From Campylobacter sp. MG1 (GTDB taxonomy: Bacteria > Campylobacterota > Campylobacteria > Campylobacterales > Campylobacteraceae), in assembly GCF_026616895.1 (NCBI RefSeq), contig NZ_JANYME010000008.1, positions 1-64,000 on the forward strand: a stretch of DNA of 64,000 nucleotides. The letters are read 5' to 3'. The notes below the pieces were generated by a model. That model worked only from the letters and a program-made list of their open reading frames with translations, had not been told where the DNA came from and searched no databases. Both the position numbers and the translations under genes were made by a program. This document shows, piece after piece, positions 18,054-27,127 of this stretch (position 1 is its first letter; each line of letters opens with the position of its first letter).

Positions 18054-18984
18054 AATTTTAAAAGCAAATTCTAATGAATTAGAATTAGTAGATTTTCGTA
18101 TTTACAGGCAAGATAAAGATAAAATTTATGAAGGAATTTATGGAGTTAATGTTGCTAAAGTAAAAGAAATTATAAAAGTCCCTACCTTAACTGAATTACC
18201 AGGTGTTCCAAAATATATAGAAGGTGTTTTTGATTTAAGAGGTATCGTAATCCCTGTAATAAATTTAGCTAAATGGATGAATATAATTGAACCAAAAGAT
18301 ATAGTATTAAAACATAGGATTATAATCACTGAATTTTCAAACATAATGATAGGTTTTATAGTTCATGAAGCAAAAAGAATTAGAAGAATAAGTGCATCCA
18401 ATATTAGAGGTTCTGAATTTTCAAGTAGTTCTGGAGGATTAGATAAAAGTCAAATAACAGGGATTGCTAAAATTGAAAATGATGAAGTTTTATTAATTTT
18501 AGACCTTGAAAGAATTGTTGAGGAACTTGGAATTTATTCTCCAAAAATAGATATAGAAGAAAAACAAATTCAAAAAACAAGTGGAACAGCCGTTGTATTA
18601 GATGATAGTTCAACCGCTAGAAAGCTGGTCCGTGATGCATTAATAAAAATGGGATTAAAAGTCATAGAAGCTAAAGATGGAGTTGATGGACTTAATAAAT
18701 TAAATGAATTATATGATATATATAAAAATGATATTTCAAATCAAATAAAAGTAATAATTAGTGATGTAGAAATGCCACAAATGGATGGATTTCATTTTGC
18801 TTCTAGGGTAAAAGAAGATATTAGATTTAAAGGAATTCCTATAATTTTTAACTCATCTTTAAGTAATGAATTTTCAAATTTAAAAAGTAAAGATGTCGGT
18901 GGAGATGCTTTTTTGACAAAATTCGATGCTAATGTATTTTATAAAGAAGTATCAAGAGTTATAGAAACATACATAAAAAAATAA
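18040..18984 (+). CDS. cheV: Chemotaxis protein CheV (CheW-receiver hybrid)
   Basis: CheV couples chemoreceptors to CheA and can be tuned by phosphorylation. The 314-residue protein has an N-terminal CheW-like domain (about 15-165: YGVNVAKVKEIIKVP, LPGVPKYIEGVFDLRG). A C-terminal receiver domain follows (about 180-312), with the acidic pair in VLDDSSTARK, the phosphoacceptor Asp in IISDVEMPQMDG and the Lys in FLTKFDA. All receiver residues are intact. It overlaps the phosphoesterase gene by 14 bases and is followed after 10 bases by cheA. This tandem is typical of Campylobacter and Helicobacter. Confidence 0.95.
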   Translation: MVEDRILKANSNELELVDFRIYRQDKDKIYEGIYGVNVAKVKEIIKVPTLTELPGVPKYIEGVFDLRGIVIPVINLAKWMNIIEPKDIVLKHRIIITEFSNIMIGFIVHEAKRIRRISASNIRGSEFSSSSGGLDKSQITGIAKIENDEVLLILDLERIVEELGIYSPKIDIEEKQIQKTSGTAVVLDDSSTARKLVRDALIKMGLKVIEAKDGVDGLNKLNELYDIYKNDISNQIKVIISDVEMPQMDGFHFASRVKEDIRFKGIPIIFNSSLSNEFSNLKSKDVGGDAFLTKFDANVFYKEVSRVIETYIKK

Positions 18985-18994
18985 AGGAACACAC

Positions 18995-21298
18995 ATGGAT
19001 GATATGCAAGAAATACTAGAAGACTTCTTAATAGAAGCATTCGAACTAATTGAACAAATTGACCATGATTTAGTTGAACTTGAAAATAATCCTAAAGATT
19101 TGGAATTATTAAATAGTATATTTAGAGTTGCTCATACAATTAAAGGTAGTTCTAGTTTTTTAAATTTTAATGTCTTAACAAAACTTACCCATCATATGGA
19201 AGATGTTTTAAATAAAGCTCGTAAAGAAGAATTATTAATTACACCTGATATTATGGATGTTGTTTTAACTTCAGTTGATATAATGAAAACATTATTACAT
19301 AACATAAAAGACAACGGTAATGACAATTCAAACACTACAAATATAGATGAAATTTGTTCTATATTAAATGATATAAATGAAGGTAAAAATTTCATAAATA
19401 AAACACAATGTGAAGAAGATAAAAGTTTAAATGATAAAATTGAAGAAATTATCAAAAATGACTCTAGTGAAGAAGAAAATATTGATATATCATCTTTAGA
19501 TAATGAAGAAATAGAAGCTGAAATAGAAAGACTATTAAAACAAAAAAAAGAAGAGAAAAAAAATAAAGAGAAAAAAAATACAACAATAGTTCAAAAAAAT
19601 ATACAAGAAATTAAAAATATAAAAAATGAAGTAAATGAAAATATAAAAATACCTACAAATATAGATAAGAATTCTAATGTAGATCAAACTATTAGAGTTG
19701 AAGTTAAAAGACTTGATAGTTTAATGAATTTAATAGGCGAATTAGTTTTAGGTAAAAATAGACTTTTAAAAATATATGATGATGTTGAAGAAAGATATGA
19801 AGGTGAAAAATTCATAGAAGAATTAAACCAAGTTGTAAGTCAGTTAAGTGTAGTAACTACTGATATTCAATTAGCTGTTATGAAAACAAGAATGCAGCCA
19901 ATCGCAAAAGTATTTAATAAATTCCCAAGAGTTGTAAGAGATTTAAGCCGTGAACTCAATAAATATATAGATTTAGAAATAACTGGAGAAGAAACAGAAT
20001 TAGATAAATCAATCGTAGAAGAAATAGGTGACCCTATAATGCATATGATTAGAAATTCATGTGATCATGGTATAGAAGATGTGAAAGAAAGACTTGCTAA
20101 AGGCAAAAATGAAAAAGGTAAAGTATGTCTAAAAGCATATAATGAAGGTAATCACATAGTAATTGAAATTTCTGATGATGGCAAAGGTTTAGACCCTAAC
20201 ATACTAAAAATAAAAAGTATAGAAAAAGGTATAATAAATGAAAGAGAAGCTGATGCTATGAGCGATAAAGAAGCTTTTTCTTTAATATTCAAACCAGGAT
20301 TTTCAACAGCAACTCAAGTAACAAATGTAAGTGGTCGTGGTGTTGGAATGGACGTTGTAAAAACAAACATTGATAAGCTAAATGGTTTAATAGAAATAGA
20401 TAGCGAAATAAATAAAGGAACAATAATAAAACTAAAAATTCCATTAACACTAGCTATTATTCAATCACTACTTGTAAAAACACAAGAAGAATTTTATGCA
20501 ATTCCACTTGCTAGTGTTCTTGAAACGGTAAGAGTAACTATAGATGACATTTACACTATTGAAGGTAAAAATGTATTAAGACTTAGAGATGAAGTATTAT
20601 CACTTGTAAGACTTAGTGATTTATTTGGAGTAAAACAAGTTCTAGAAAATAGCGAACAATCTTATGTAGTTGTAGTTGGTATTGGAACTAGCAAATTAGG
20701 AATTATTGTAGATACTCTAATAGGACAAGAAGAAGTTGTAATTAAGTCCATGGGATATTATTTACAAAATATCACAGGAATTGCAGGTTCAACCATTCGT
20801 GGAGATGGTAGAGTTACACTAATAGTTGATGTCGGTGCTATGATGGATATGGCAAAAGAAGTAAAAGTTGATATAAAAGCAAATAATGAAAATTTATCAA
20901 AAATTATTAAAGAAAAACCACAAGATTATGTAGTATTAATAGTTGATGACTCTCCAGTTGATAGAAATATAATGAAAAAGGCACTAGAACCACTTGGAAT
21001 TAAAATAATAGAAGCTAATAATGGCGTAGAAGCATTAAATACCATGAAAAATAATGATTATATTATTGATGCTATGCTAATTGATATTGAAATGCCAAGA
21101 ATGGATGGTTACACACTAGCAGCAGAAATTAGAAAATATGCAAAATATAGAAATCTACCACTAATTGCTGTTACAAGTAGAACTAGCAAGAGTGATAGAT
21201 TAAGGGGCGTAGAAGTAGGAATGACTGAGTATATTACAAAACCTTATTCTTATGAATATTTGGAAAATATAGTGAGAAAAAATTTAAAATTAGGATAA
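18995..21298 (+). CDS. cheA: Chemotaxis histidine kinase CheA with C-terminal receiver (CheAY)
   Basis: CheA autophosphorylates in response to receptor signals and passes phosphate to CheY. The 767-residue protein has an HPt domain with the phospho-His in VAHTIKGSSSFL (His 47). A Lys/Glu/Asn-rich linker follows (about 140-225), then the dimerisation domain and the ATPase domain with the N box HMIRNSCDHGIED, G1 DDGKGLD and G2 GRGVGMDVVK. A CheW-like domain comes next, and a fused receiver domain (about 645-767) has VDDSPVDRN, the acceptor Asp in LIDIEMPRMDG and the Lys in ITKPYSY. The receiver fusion is characteristic of Campylobacterota and may act as a phosphate sink. AAAGGA precedes the ATG. 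Confidence 0.96.
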   Translation: MDDMQEILEDFLIEAFELIEQIDHDLVELENNPKDLELLNSIFRVAHTIKGSSSFLNFNVLTKLTHHMEDVLNKARKEELLITPDIMDVVLTSVDIMKTLLHNIKDNGNDNSNTTNIDEICSILNDINEGKNFINKTQCEEDKSLNDKIEEIIKNDSSEEENIDISSLDNEEIEAEIERLLKQKKEEKKNKEKKNTTIVQKNIQEIKNIKNEVNENIKIPTNIDKNSNVDQTIRVEVKRLDSLMNLIGELVLGKNRLLKIYDDVEERYEGEKFIEELNQVVSQLSVVTTDIQLAVMKTRMQPIAKVFNKFPRVVRDLSRELNKYIDLEITGEETELDKSIVEEIGDPIMHMIRNSCDHGIEDVKERLAKGKNEKGKVCLKAYNEGNHIVIEISDDGKGLDPNILKIKSIEKGIINEREADAMSDKEAFSLIFKPGFSTATQVTNVSGRGVGMDVVKTNIDKLNGLIEIDSEINKGTIIKLKIPLTLAIIQSLLVKTQEEFYAIPLASVLETVRVTIDDIYTIEGKNVLRLRDEVLSLVRLSDLFGVKQVLENSEQSYVVVVGIGTSKLGIIVDTLIGQEEVVIKSMGYYLQNITGIAGSTIRGDGRVTLIVDVGAMMDMAKEVKVDIKANNENLSKIIKEKPQDYVVLIVDDSPVDRNIMKKALEPLGIKIIEANNGVEALNTMKNNDYIIDAMLIDIEMPRMDGYTLAAEIRKYAKYRNLPLIAVTSRTSKSDRLRGVEVGMTEYITKPYSYEYLENIVRKNLKLG

Positions 21299-21301
21299 AA
21301 T

Positions 21302-21802
21302 ATGGAAGAATTAAATCAAATTTTAAATAAACAACAAAGGCAAGTACATACAAATATCAGCGATTTAAAATCAAAAGATGAAATAAAACAACTAGTTGGA
21401 TTTATGATTGATAACGAAGAATATGCAATTCCAATTTTAAGCATACAAGAAATCATAAAACCTATTGAATATACCAGAGTTCCTAGTGTTCCTGATTATG
21501 TATTAGGTGTATTTAATATGCGTGGTAATGTAATTCCATTAATTGATTTGGCAAAAAAATTTGGATTAGCTAGTTCTAAACAAACACAGCATACAAGGTA
21601 TATTGTATTAAGAGGAGAAGAAGGAAGTATAGGTTTTGTAATAGATAAATTAACTGAAGCAATTAAAATAAAAGCAAGCAATATAGACCAACCGCCAGAA
21701 ACACTACTTAAAGAAAAAGGTATGATAGAAGGCATAGGAAAACAAAAAAATGGAATTTTAACAATTTTAAAAGTAGAAGCTTTAATGAAAAGGGATTTTT
21801 AA
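21302..21802 (+). CDS. cheW: Chemotaxis coupling protein CheW
   Basis: CheW bridges receptors and CheA in the polar signalling array. The 166-residue protein is a single CheW domain: QLVGFMIDNEEYAIPILSIQEI, RVPSVPDYVLGVFNMRGNVIPLIDL and GFVIDKLTEAIKI, with the conserved Arg-Gly pair used at the CheA interface. It starts 3 bases after cheA and ends sharing its last base with the tal start (TAATG). In C. jejuni I recall serB between cheW and tal; that gene is missing here. Confidence 0.95.
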   Translation: MEELNQILNKQQRQVHTNISDLKSKDEIKQLVGFMIDNEEYAIPILSIQEIIKPIEYTRVPSVPDYVLGVFNMRGNVIPLIDLAKKFGLASSKQTQHTRYIVLRGEEGSIGFVIDKLTEAIKIKASNIDQPPETLLKEKGMIEGIGKQKNGILTILKVEALMKRDF

Positions 21803-22767
21803 TGAAAAAATATAGTATTTGGTGTGATTTTATAGAAAATAGTTTTTTAGATAATGAATTTATAAATATGATTAATAAAGGTATAATAAATGGTGCTACT
21901 AGTAATCCTAGTATATTTAAAAATGCAATTACTACTTCAGCATATTATAAAGAAAGAATTAAGCAATTAAATATAAAAAATAAAGAAGAATTATTTTTAA
22001 CTCTAGCTTTAGAAGACATTAAAAAAGCAGCTATTAAAATGAGCCATTTATATGCAAAAGATAGCAATAATGGTTTTATTAGTTTTGAAATAAATCCACT
22101 AAATAGTAATAATGCAGGTCTTAGTATTGCAGAAGGTTTGAAAATTGCTAATTTAATAAATATGCCAAATTTAATGATAAAAGTGCCGGCAACTAATGCA
22201 GGATATGAAGTTATGAATACATTGGCAAGTTATGGAATTAGCATAAATGCTACACTGATTTTTTCTTACGAACAAGCAAAAAAATGTAATGATGCAATAG
22301 CGCAAGGTATGAAAAAATATAAAGCAAAAAATCCTAATGGAATAATTAATAAAGGTGTAGTTAGTATTTTTGTAAGCAGAGTTGATAGCTTATTAAATAA
22401 TAGATTTAGCGTTAAAAACCAAATAGGAATTCAAAACGCAATTTATTCAGCATCTAAAGTTGGTAGTGAAAATATAAGAGCTTTATTTGCAAGTACAGGA
22501 ACAAAAAGTAATGATTTAAGTAAAGATTATTATTTAAAAGAACTAGAATTTAATAACACTATAAATACAGCTCCAATTAATGCTATAAATGCCTATAAAC
22601 CTAGTAAAACTATAAAGAATTTAAATCAAGAAATAATTTCAAATTCAAAAGATTTTATATTCTCAACTATAAACGAAATTGAGTATAATGTCGCTTGCAA
22701 AAAACTTTTAGAAGATGGATTAATTCAATTTGAAAACGCATTTATTGATATATTAAAAAATCTTTAA
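21802..22767 (+). CDS. tal: Transaldolase
   Basis: Transaldolase moves a dihydroxyacetone unit between sugar phosphates in the non-oxidative pentose phosphate pathway. The 321-residue protein has the N-terminal GATSNPSIFKNAI motif near 29-41, the Schiff-base Lys in NLMIKVPATNAGYE (about 126-139), and INATLIFSYEQA and FVSRVD further on. This matches the longer Campylobacter/Actinobacteria type. The overlap with cheW (TAATG) and the 9-base gap to the PilT gene place it inside the operon although its function is metabolic. RpiB of the same pathway is at 4866-5294. Confidence 0.93.
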   Translation: MKKYSIWCDFIENSFLDNEFINMINKGIINGATSNPSIFKNAITTSAYYKERIKQLNIKNKEELFLTLALEDIKKAAIKMSHLYAKDSNNGFISFEINPLNSNNAGLSIAEGLKIANLINMPNLMIKVPATNAGYEVMNTLASYGISINATLIFSYEQAKKCNDAIAQGMKKYKAKNPNGIINKGVVSIFVSRVDSLLNNRFSVKNQIGIQNAIYSASKVGSENIRALFASTGTKSNDLSKDYYLKELEFNNTINTAPINAINAYKPSKTIKNLNQEIISNSKDFIFSTINEIEYNVACKKLLEDGLIQFENAFIDILKNL

Positions 22768-22776
22768 GGATAAAAA

Positions 22777-23967
22777 ATGGAAATAGATTTAGAAAATATT
22801 CGTTGGGAATTAAGAGATGAACTAGATGGTTGGTTAAGCACTCTACTTGATTTAGGTGGAAGTGACTTACATCTTAGCTCTGGTTTATGCCCAAAAGGAA
22901 GAGTACACGGAGAAATTGTTCAAGTATGTGATGGTGCTATAAGTAGAGAAGATATGCTAGACTTATGTAAAGCATTGACTAGAAGTGATTTTACTAGATT
23001 TGTTGAACATAAAAATATAGACTTTTCTTACGAACCTAAAAATAAAGATAAATTTAAATATAAAGGTTCTTTTCGTGTGAATTTATTTTTTACAATGAAT
23101 GGACCTAGTGCCGTATTTAGAACTATTCCTGATAAAATGCCTGATTTTGAAAGCTTAAAATTACCTGATGTTATAAAAGAAATTACCACAAAAGAAACTA
23201 GAGGTTTAATATTAGTAACAGGACCAACTGGAAGTGGTAAAACGACAACACTAGCATCTATGATTGATTATATTAATCAAAATTACAATAGACATATTAT
23301 CACTATTGAAGACCCTATTGAATTTAAATATAAACCTGCAAAATCAATAGTAAATCAAAGAGCTATCGGACAAGATGCTTTAAGCTTTCAAGATGCACTA
23401 AGAGCAGCTTTAAGAGAGGATCCTGATATCATTCTAGTGGGCGAGATGAGAGATTTAGAAACCATTGAAGTAGCAATGCACGCAGCAGAAACAGGACACC
23501 TAGTTTTAAGCACACTACACACAATTAATGCACAAGAAACTATAAATAGGGTTTTAGGAATGTTTCCTAAAGAAGAACAAAATAGAATTAGAAGTTCACT
23601 TTCAAGCGTTTTAAAAGCTGTAATTTCTCAAAGATTATGCAAAACTATTGATGGAAAAAGAACTGCTGCAGTTGAAGTTTTAAGAGGTAATGAACGCATT
23701 AAGAGATTAATTTTAGAATATAAAGAAAATGCTATAGGAGATGTTTTAAAAGAAGGGACATTGAATATGCAAAGTTTTGACCAACACCTATTAAATTTAT
23801 TTAAAGAAAATAAAATAACAGAAGCTGAAGCTTATGATAAAGCAAGTAATGCAAATGACTTGAAAGTATTAATAGATGGTTATAAATTTGGAGAAGCTAA
23901 AAAAACCACAGCAAGTGGTTCTTCTATGTTTAAATATAGATTAGCGTCATCAGAAGAAAATGAATAA
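22777..23967 (+). CDS. PilT/PilB-superfamily secretion or pilus-retraction ATPase
   Basis: The 396-residue protein is a hexameric-type secretion NTPase closest to PilT. An N-terminal PAS-like domain with LGGSDLHLSSGLCPKGRVHGE lies at about 26-46. The Walker A VTGPTGSGKTTTLASM is near 148-163, followed by Asp box EDPIEF, Walker B DPDIILVGEMRD, AETGHLVLSTLHT and the His box. PilT normally retracts type IV pili, but no pilin, PilC or secretin gene is in this window. It may serve a competence or type II-like system encoded elsewhere, or be an orphan. SD AAGGA precedes the ATG. rplY follows with its own promoter. Confidence 0.82.
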   Translation: MEIDLENIRWELRDELDGWLSTLLDLGGSDLHLSSGLCPKGRVHGEIVQVCDGAISREDMLDLCKALTRSDFTRFVEHKNIDFSYEPKNKDKFKYKGSFRVNLFFTMNGPSAVFRTIPDKMPDFESLKLPDVIKEITTKETRGLILVTGPTGSGKTTTLASMIDYINQNYNRHIITIEDPIEFKYKPAKSIVNQRAIGQDALSFQDALRAALREDPDIILVGEMRDLETIEVAMHAAETGHLVLSTLHTINAQETINRVLGMFPKEEQNRIRSSLSSVLKAVISQRLCKTIDGKRTAAVEVLRGNERIKRLILEYKENAIGDVLKEGTLNMQSFDQHLLNLFKENKITEAEAYDKASNANDLKVLIDGYKFGEAKKTTASGSSMFKYRLASSEENE

Positions 23968-23990
23968 AGTTTTTTTAAGTTTTTTTATTA

Positions 23991-23996
23991 TATAAT
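23991..23996 (+). promoter_or_regulatory. Probable sigma-70 -10 box for rplY-pth
   Basis: A consensus TATAAT sits 29 bases before the rplY ATG. It is preceded by two T-tracts spaced one helical turn apart (23970-23986). Campylobacter vegetative promoters lack a clear -35 box and use such periodic T-rich sequence, so this is a good match. It would let rplY and pth be expressed apart from the chemotaxis genes upstream. Confidence 0.62.
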
Positions 23997-24025
23997 ATAA
24001 GCTTATTTTTTTGAAAGGACATTTT

Positions 24026-24562
24026 ATGTTAGAAGGACAAATTAGACAGAGTATTGGTAGAAAGTCAGCTAAAGCTGCTAGACAAGATGGTATGCTAATT
24101 GCTAATATCTATGGCAAAGGCGTTGAAAATATCCATGCGGTATTTAAAACAAACGAATTTATTAAAGAAGTTCGTAAAAAAGACGGATTAATTTTCCCTG
24201 TTAGTGTTGATGGTAAAACTTATGAAGTTGTAATTGTTGATTATCAACACCATCCAGTAACTAGCGAAATTAAGCACGTTGATTTAAAAATAGCACTAAA
24301 AGGTGTTGAGAGCTTTTATATGGTTCCAGTAAAAGTTGTAGGAACTGCAAAAGGTCTTAAAAATAAAGGTGTATTAATTCAATCAAAACGCCGCTTAAAA
24401 GTAAAATGTAAAGCAGAAAATTTACCTAATTTCTTTGAATTAGATGTAACTGATTTAGATGTTGGTGATGCTTTATTAGTAAGAGATATTAAAGTTGCTG
24501 ATAATGTAAAAATTATTGACGCTGGTCGTGTAGCTGTTGTTGGAGTTGAAAAAGCTAGATGA
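24026..24562 (+). CDS. rplY: 50S ribosomal protein L25 (CTC type)
   Basis: L25 binds 5S rRNA. The 178-residue form has the N-terminal L25 domain ([44 protein letters not shown]) plus the C-terminal TL5/CTC extension (about 95-178, [24 protein letters not shown]). I set the start at the ATG at 24026, with AAAGGA 6 bases upstream. An in-frame TTG at 24011 would put the Shine-Dalgarno inside the coding sequence. The end overlaps pth by 4 bases (ATGA). Confidence 0.95.
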   Translation: MLEGQIRQSIGRKSAKAARQDGMLIANIYGKGVENIHAVFKTNEFIKEVRKKDGLIFPVSVDGKTYEVVIVDYQHHPVTSEIKHVDLKIALKGVESFYMVPVKVVGTAKGLKNKGVLIQSKRRLKVKCKAENLPNFFELDVTDLDVGDALLVRDIKVADNVKIIDAGRVAVVGVEKAR

Positions 24563-25095
24563 TTTTAGTAGTAGGCTTAGGAAATCCTGGCGAGAAATAT
24601 GCAAATACTCGCCACAACCTAGGCTTTATGTTAATTGATAAATTACTTAACTCTTCTTATACTAAACAAAGTTTAAACTGCAATGGAGAACTTTATAAAA
24701 AACAAAATATATTACTACTTAAACCACTAACCTACATGAATAATTCAGGAGAAAGTGTAAAGAAGGTTGTAGATTTTTATAAACCAGAAAGAATAATTGT
24801 ATGCCACGATGAAATGGATATAAATTTTTCTAAGCTAAAAATTAAAAAAGGTGGTAGTTCTGGTGGTCATAATGGGTTAAAATCCATAGATAACTTTATA
24901 GGTAATGATTATGAAAGAATTAGATTAGGAATTGGAAAACCTGATTTAAAATATGAAGTTATTAATTATGTTCTTGACAATTTTAATGAAAATGAAAAAA
25001 AAGAATTAGAAAACTTCTTAAATTATTCAAAAGACGCTTTAGAATATCTTTTAGACAATGATATATTAAAGACTCAAAATAAATTTCATTCATAA
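24559..25095 (+). CDS. pth: Peptidyl-tRNA hydrolase
   Basis: Pth releases peptides from prematurely dropped peptidyl-tRNA. The 178-residue protein shows [19 protein letters not shown] (Asn 10 and the catalytic His near 20), [12 protein letters not shown], the conserved HDEMDI and [13 protein letters not shown], followed by RIRLGIGKP. All known active-site residues are present. It overlaps rplY by 4 bases, a pairing conserved in many bacteria including C. jejuni (Cj0311-Cj0312). Confidence 0.96.
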   Translation: MILVVGLGNPGEKYANTRHNLGFMLIDKLLNSSYTKQSLNCNGELYKKQNILLLKPLTYMNNSGESVKKVVDFYKPERIIVCHDEMDINFSKLKIKKGGSSGGHNGLKSIDNFIGNDYERIRLGIGKPDLKYEVINYVLDNFNENEKKELENFLNYSKDALEYLLDNDILKTQNKFHS

Positions 25096-25156
25096 ACCTT
25101 AGATTAATAAACTCTATTTATAATATTTATAAATAAATTTTAAATGAAGAAAGAAT

Positions 25157-25684
25157 ATGAAAAACAAATATATTTTAAAAATTATTTTTTTACTTTGTAT
25201 GTTTTCTAATATACTAATAGCTTATGATGTACAAAATAATTGCGAAAGTATAAATAATTTTGAAAATTTTAAACTAAAAAATAATGAAAAATTAAAAAAT
25301 ATTTTATCAAATTTAGATATAGAAATTTATAATAAAATATTCAAAATTAATAGCTTAAAATTAATAAATCACAATAATGAGCTAAATACAACGACTTGCG
25401 AAGTTACATATAAATTCAACAATATTTCAAAAGAGGAAGCATTAGCATACTTATTAATATCACAAAATAAAAATTTTAAATTTAAAAATATCATCACAAT
25501 ATTAGCAAAAGGTGAAAAAGATAAAATACAAATTTTAGAAAAACAACTAGGTGAGATTATTCAAACACTTTCTCCGACAATTTACAGTGTAAATAATTTT
25601 AATCAAAATTATTCAATATTAATAATAGAAGAAACATCAATTTTAGAATTATTAGAAAAATTGGCAAATAGCATTATCAATTAA
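25157..25684 (+). CDS. Exported protein of unknown function
   Basis: The 175-residue protein starts with a clear signal peptide (MKNKYILKIIFLLCMFSNILIA, cleavage probably after LIA near 22). The mature part is rich in Asn, Lys, Ile and Glu with no recognised domain. It has two Cys residues (about 28 and 77) that could pair in the periplasm. The middle and C-terminal parts look like mixed strand and helix. AAAGAA precedes the ATG. It lies 61 bases after pth, where a weak A-T hairpin (25126-25144) occurs, so it may have its own transcript. A non-coding gap follows. Confidence 0.6.
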   Translation: MKNKYILKIIFLLCMFSNILIAYDVQNNCESINNFENFKLKNNEKLKNILSNLDIEIYNKIFKINSLKLINHNNELNTTTCEVTYKFNNISKEEALAYLLISQNKNFKFKNIITILAKGEKDKIQILEKQLGEIIQTLSPTIYSVNNFNQNYSILIIEETSILELLEKLANSIIN

Positions 25685-26464
25685 AAAATATTTTCATTAA
25701 ATTATTTTTTAAATATTTTATTACAACAAATATTCTTTATTGTATTAAATATTCAAATAGCTTATTTTATACTATAAAATTCATCTATGCAATTTATACT
25801 TATTTCATAATATTTGATTAATTTATAAATATTTATTAAACATTACATTACATATAAGACATCATAATACTAAAGTAAATAAAAAATTTATACCTAAAAA
25901 TTTAAAATACATTTTTATTTATATTTAATTAATATTATAATTATAAATTAATAAAAAACTTTATAATTTATTTAATAAATATTCAACAATATAATAACTA
26001 TTTTTAAAACATAATTATTTTAATAAAAAAATTTAATAAAACCTTTTTATCCAATAATATTTTATTTATAATTTCATTAAAATAAGAAAATAAAACTAAT
26101 TAATTTTATTTTAAAGCATTTTTAAATTAAAAATTTATTTTTATTATTAAATAAATAAAAATTACCTTATGTATTTATATCACTTTTTTACAATGAATTT
26201 TAAACTTTTAATTAATTTAATTAAATCACAGCTATATTAATTTATAAATACAAATAAAATAAACATATTATTCAATAAAAATTAAGACTATAAATAATTA
26301 ATTTTAAATTATTTACTAACATATTATAAATTATACTTATTAAAAACTATCTCTTGAACTTATCATAAATATTAATTTTTACTAAAAATACGTTTTATTC
26401 TATTTATTATAAAAAATTCATTAACCACAATTAACTAATAAACATTTAATAAAATATCCATTTT
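25685..26464. other. AT-rich non-coding gap between convergent operons
   Basis: This 780-base gap is over 85% A+T by eye, with frequent stops in all frames. I found no tRNA, CRISPR or strong GC hairpin. Just after the exported-protein gene there is a weak 9-base inverted repeat (AAAATATTT at 25685-25693 and AAATATTTT at 25711-25719) that could end transcription. On the queC side I see no convincing terminator. Confidence 0.45.
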
Positions 26465-27127
26465 TTACATATATCTTATAAAATCTTTTATTCCAACTTC
26501 ATTAAATGCTCTTAATCTTAATTGACATGATTCGCATCTACCACAAGCTAAGTCATTACTCTCATAGCAACTATAAGATAGATGTAGTGGAGCATTAATT
26601 TGCATACCTAATTTTATAATTTGTGATTTTCTAAGAGTAATTAATGGCGTTAATAATTTTATTTCTACTCCACTTCCAGATACAATAAAATCCTTAGTTT
26701 TTTCCACAAAATCTATTGATGTATCAGGATAACCACTAGAATCTTCACTAACTAATCCTGTATAAATCGCACTAGCATTAAACCTTTGTGCAACAGCAGT
26801 TGCAATACTATAAAAAATACCATTTCTAAATGGAACATAGGTATTAGGTATATCTCCGTTTTTACCAAGTTCATTTTTTGGAATTTCAATATTAAAATCA
26901 GTTAAACTAGACCCACCGATTTGTCTAAAAAAATCCATATCTATTATTATTTTTTGTATTCCATAAAAATCACAAATATCATTAAAAGCTTTTAACTCTC
27001 TTAACTCAGTTCTTTGATGATAATTAAAATGAAGGGCTATTACTTGATAGCCATCATTTATTGCACAAGCCGTACTAACACAACTATCTAGCCCTCCACT
27101 CAAAATACTTATAGCGATTTTACTCAC
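26465..27127 (-). CDS. queC: 7-cyano-7-deazaguanine synthase QueC
   Basis: QueC makes preQ0, the precursor of the queuosine tRNA modification, from 7-carboxy-7-deazaguanine, ammonia and ATP. The 220-residue protein has the N-type PP-loop SILSGGLDSCVS near 7-18, ALHFNYHQRTELRE, a substrate region PFRNGIF, and the zinc-binding cysteines in SYSCYESNDLACGRCESCQLR (about 186-206). The start is GTG, overlapping the aspC stop by 4 bases. It is the last gene of the 22-gene minus-strand run. Confidence 0.95.
   Translation of the reverse strand: MSKIAISILSGGLDSCVSTACAINDGYQVIALHFNYHQRTELRELKAFNDICDFYGIQKIIIDMDFFRQIGGSSLTDFNIEIPKNELGKNGDIPNTYVPFRNGIFYSIATAVAQRFNASAIYTGLVSEDSSGYPDTSIDFVEKTKDFIVSGSGVEIKLLTPLITLRKSQIIKLGMQINAPLHLSYSCYESNDLACGRCESCQLRLRAFNEVGIKDFIRYM

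Noticed and set aside
24011-24025. TTG start for rplY at 24011
   Set aside because: It would place the AAAGGA ribosome site inside the gene. The ATG at 24026 gives the standard L25 start.
25685-26464. CRISPR array or tandem repeats in the gap
   Set aside because: No unit of 20 or more bases recurs at regular spacing; similar-looking A/T runs reflect composition.
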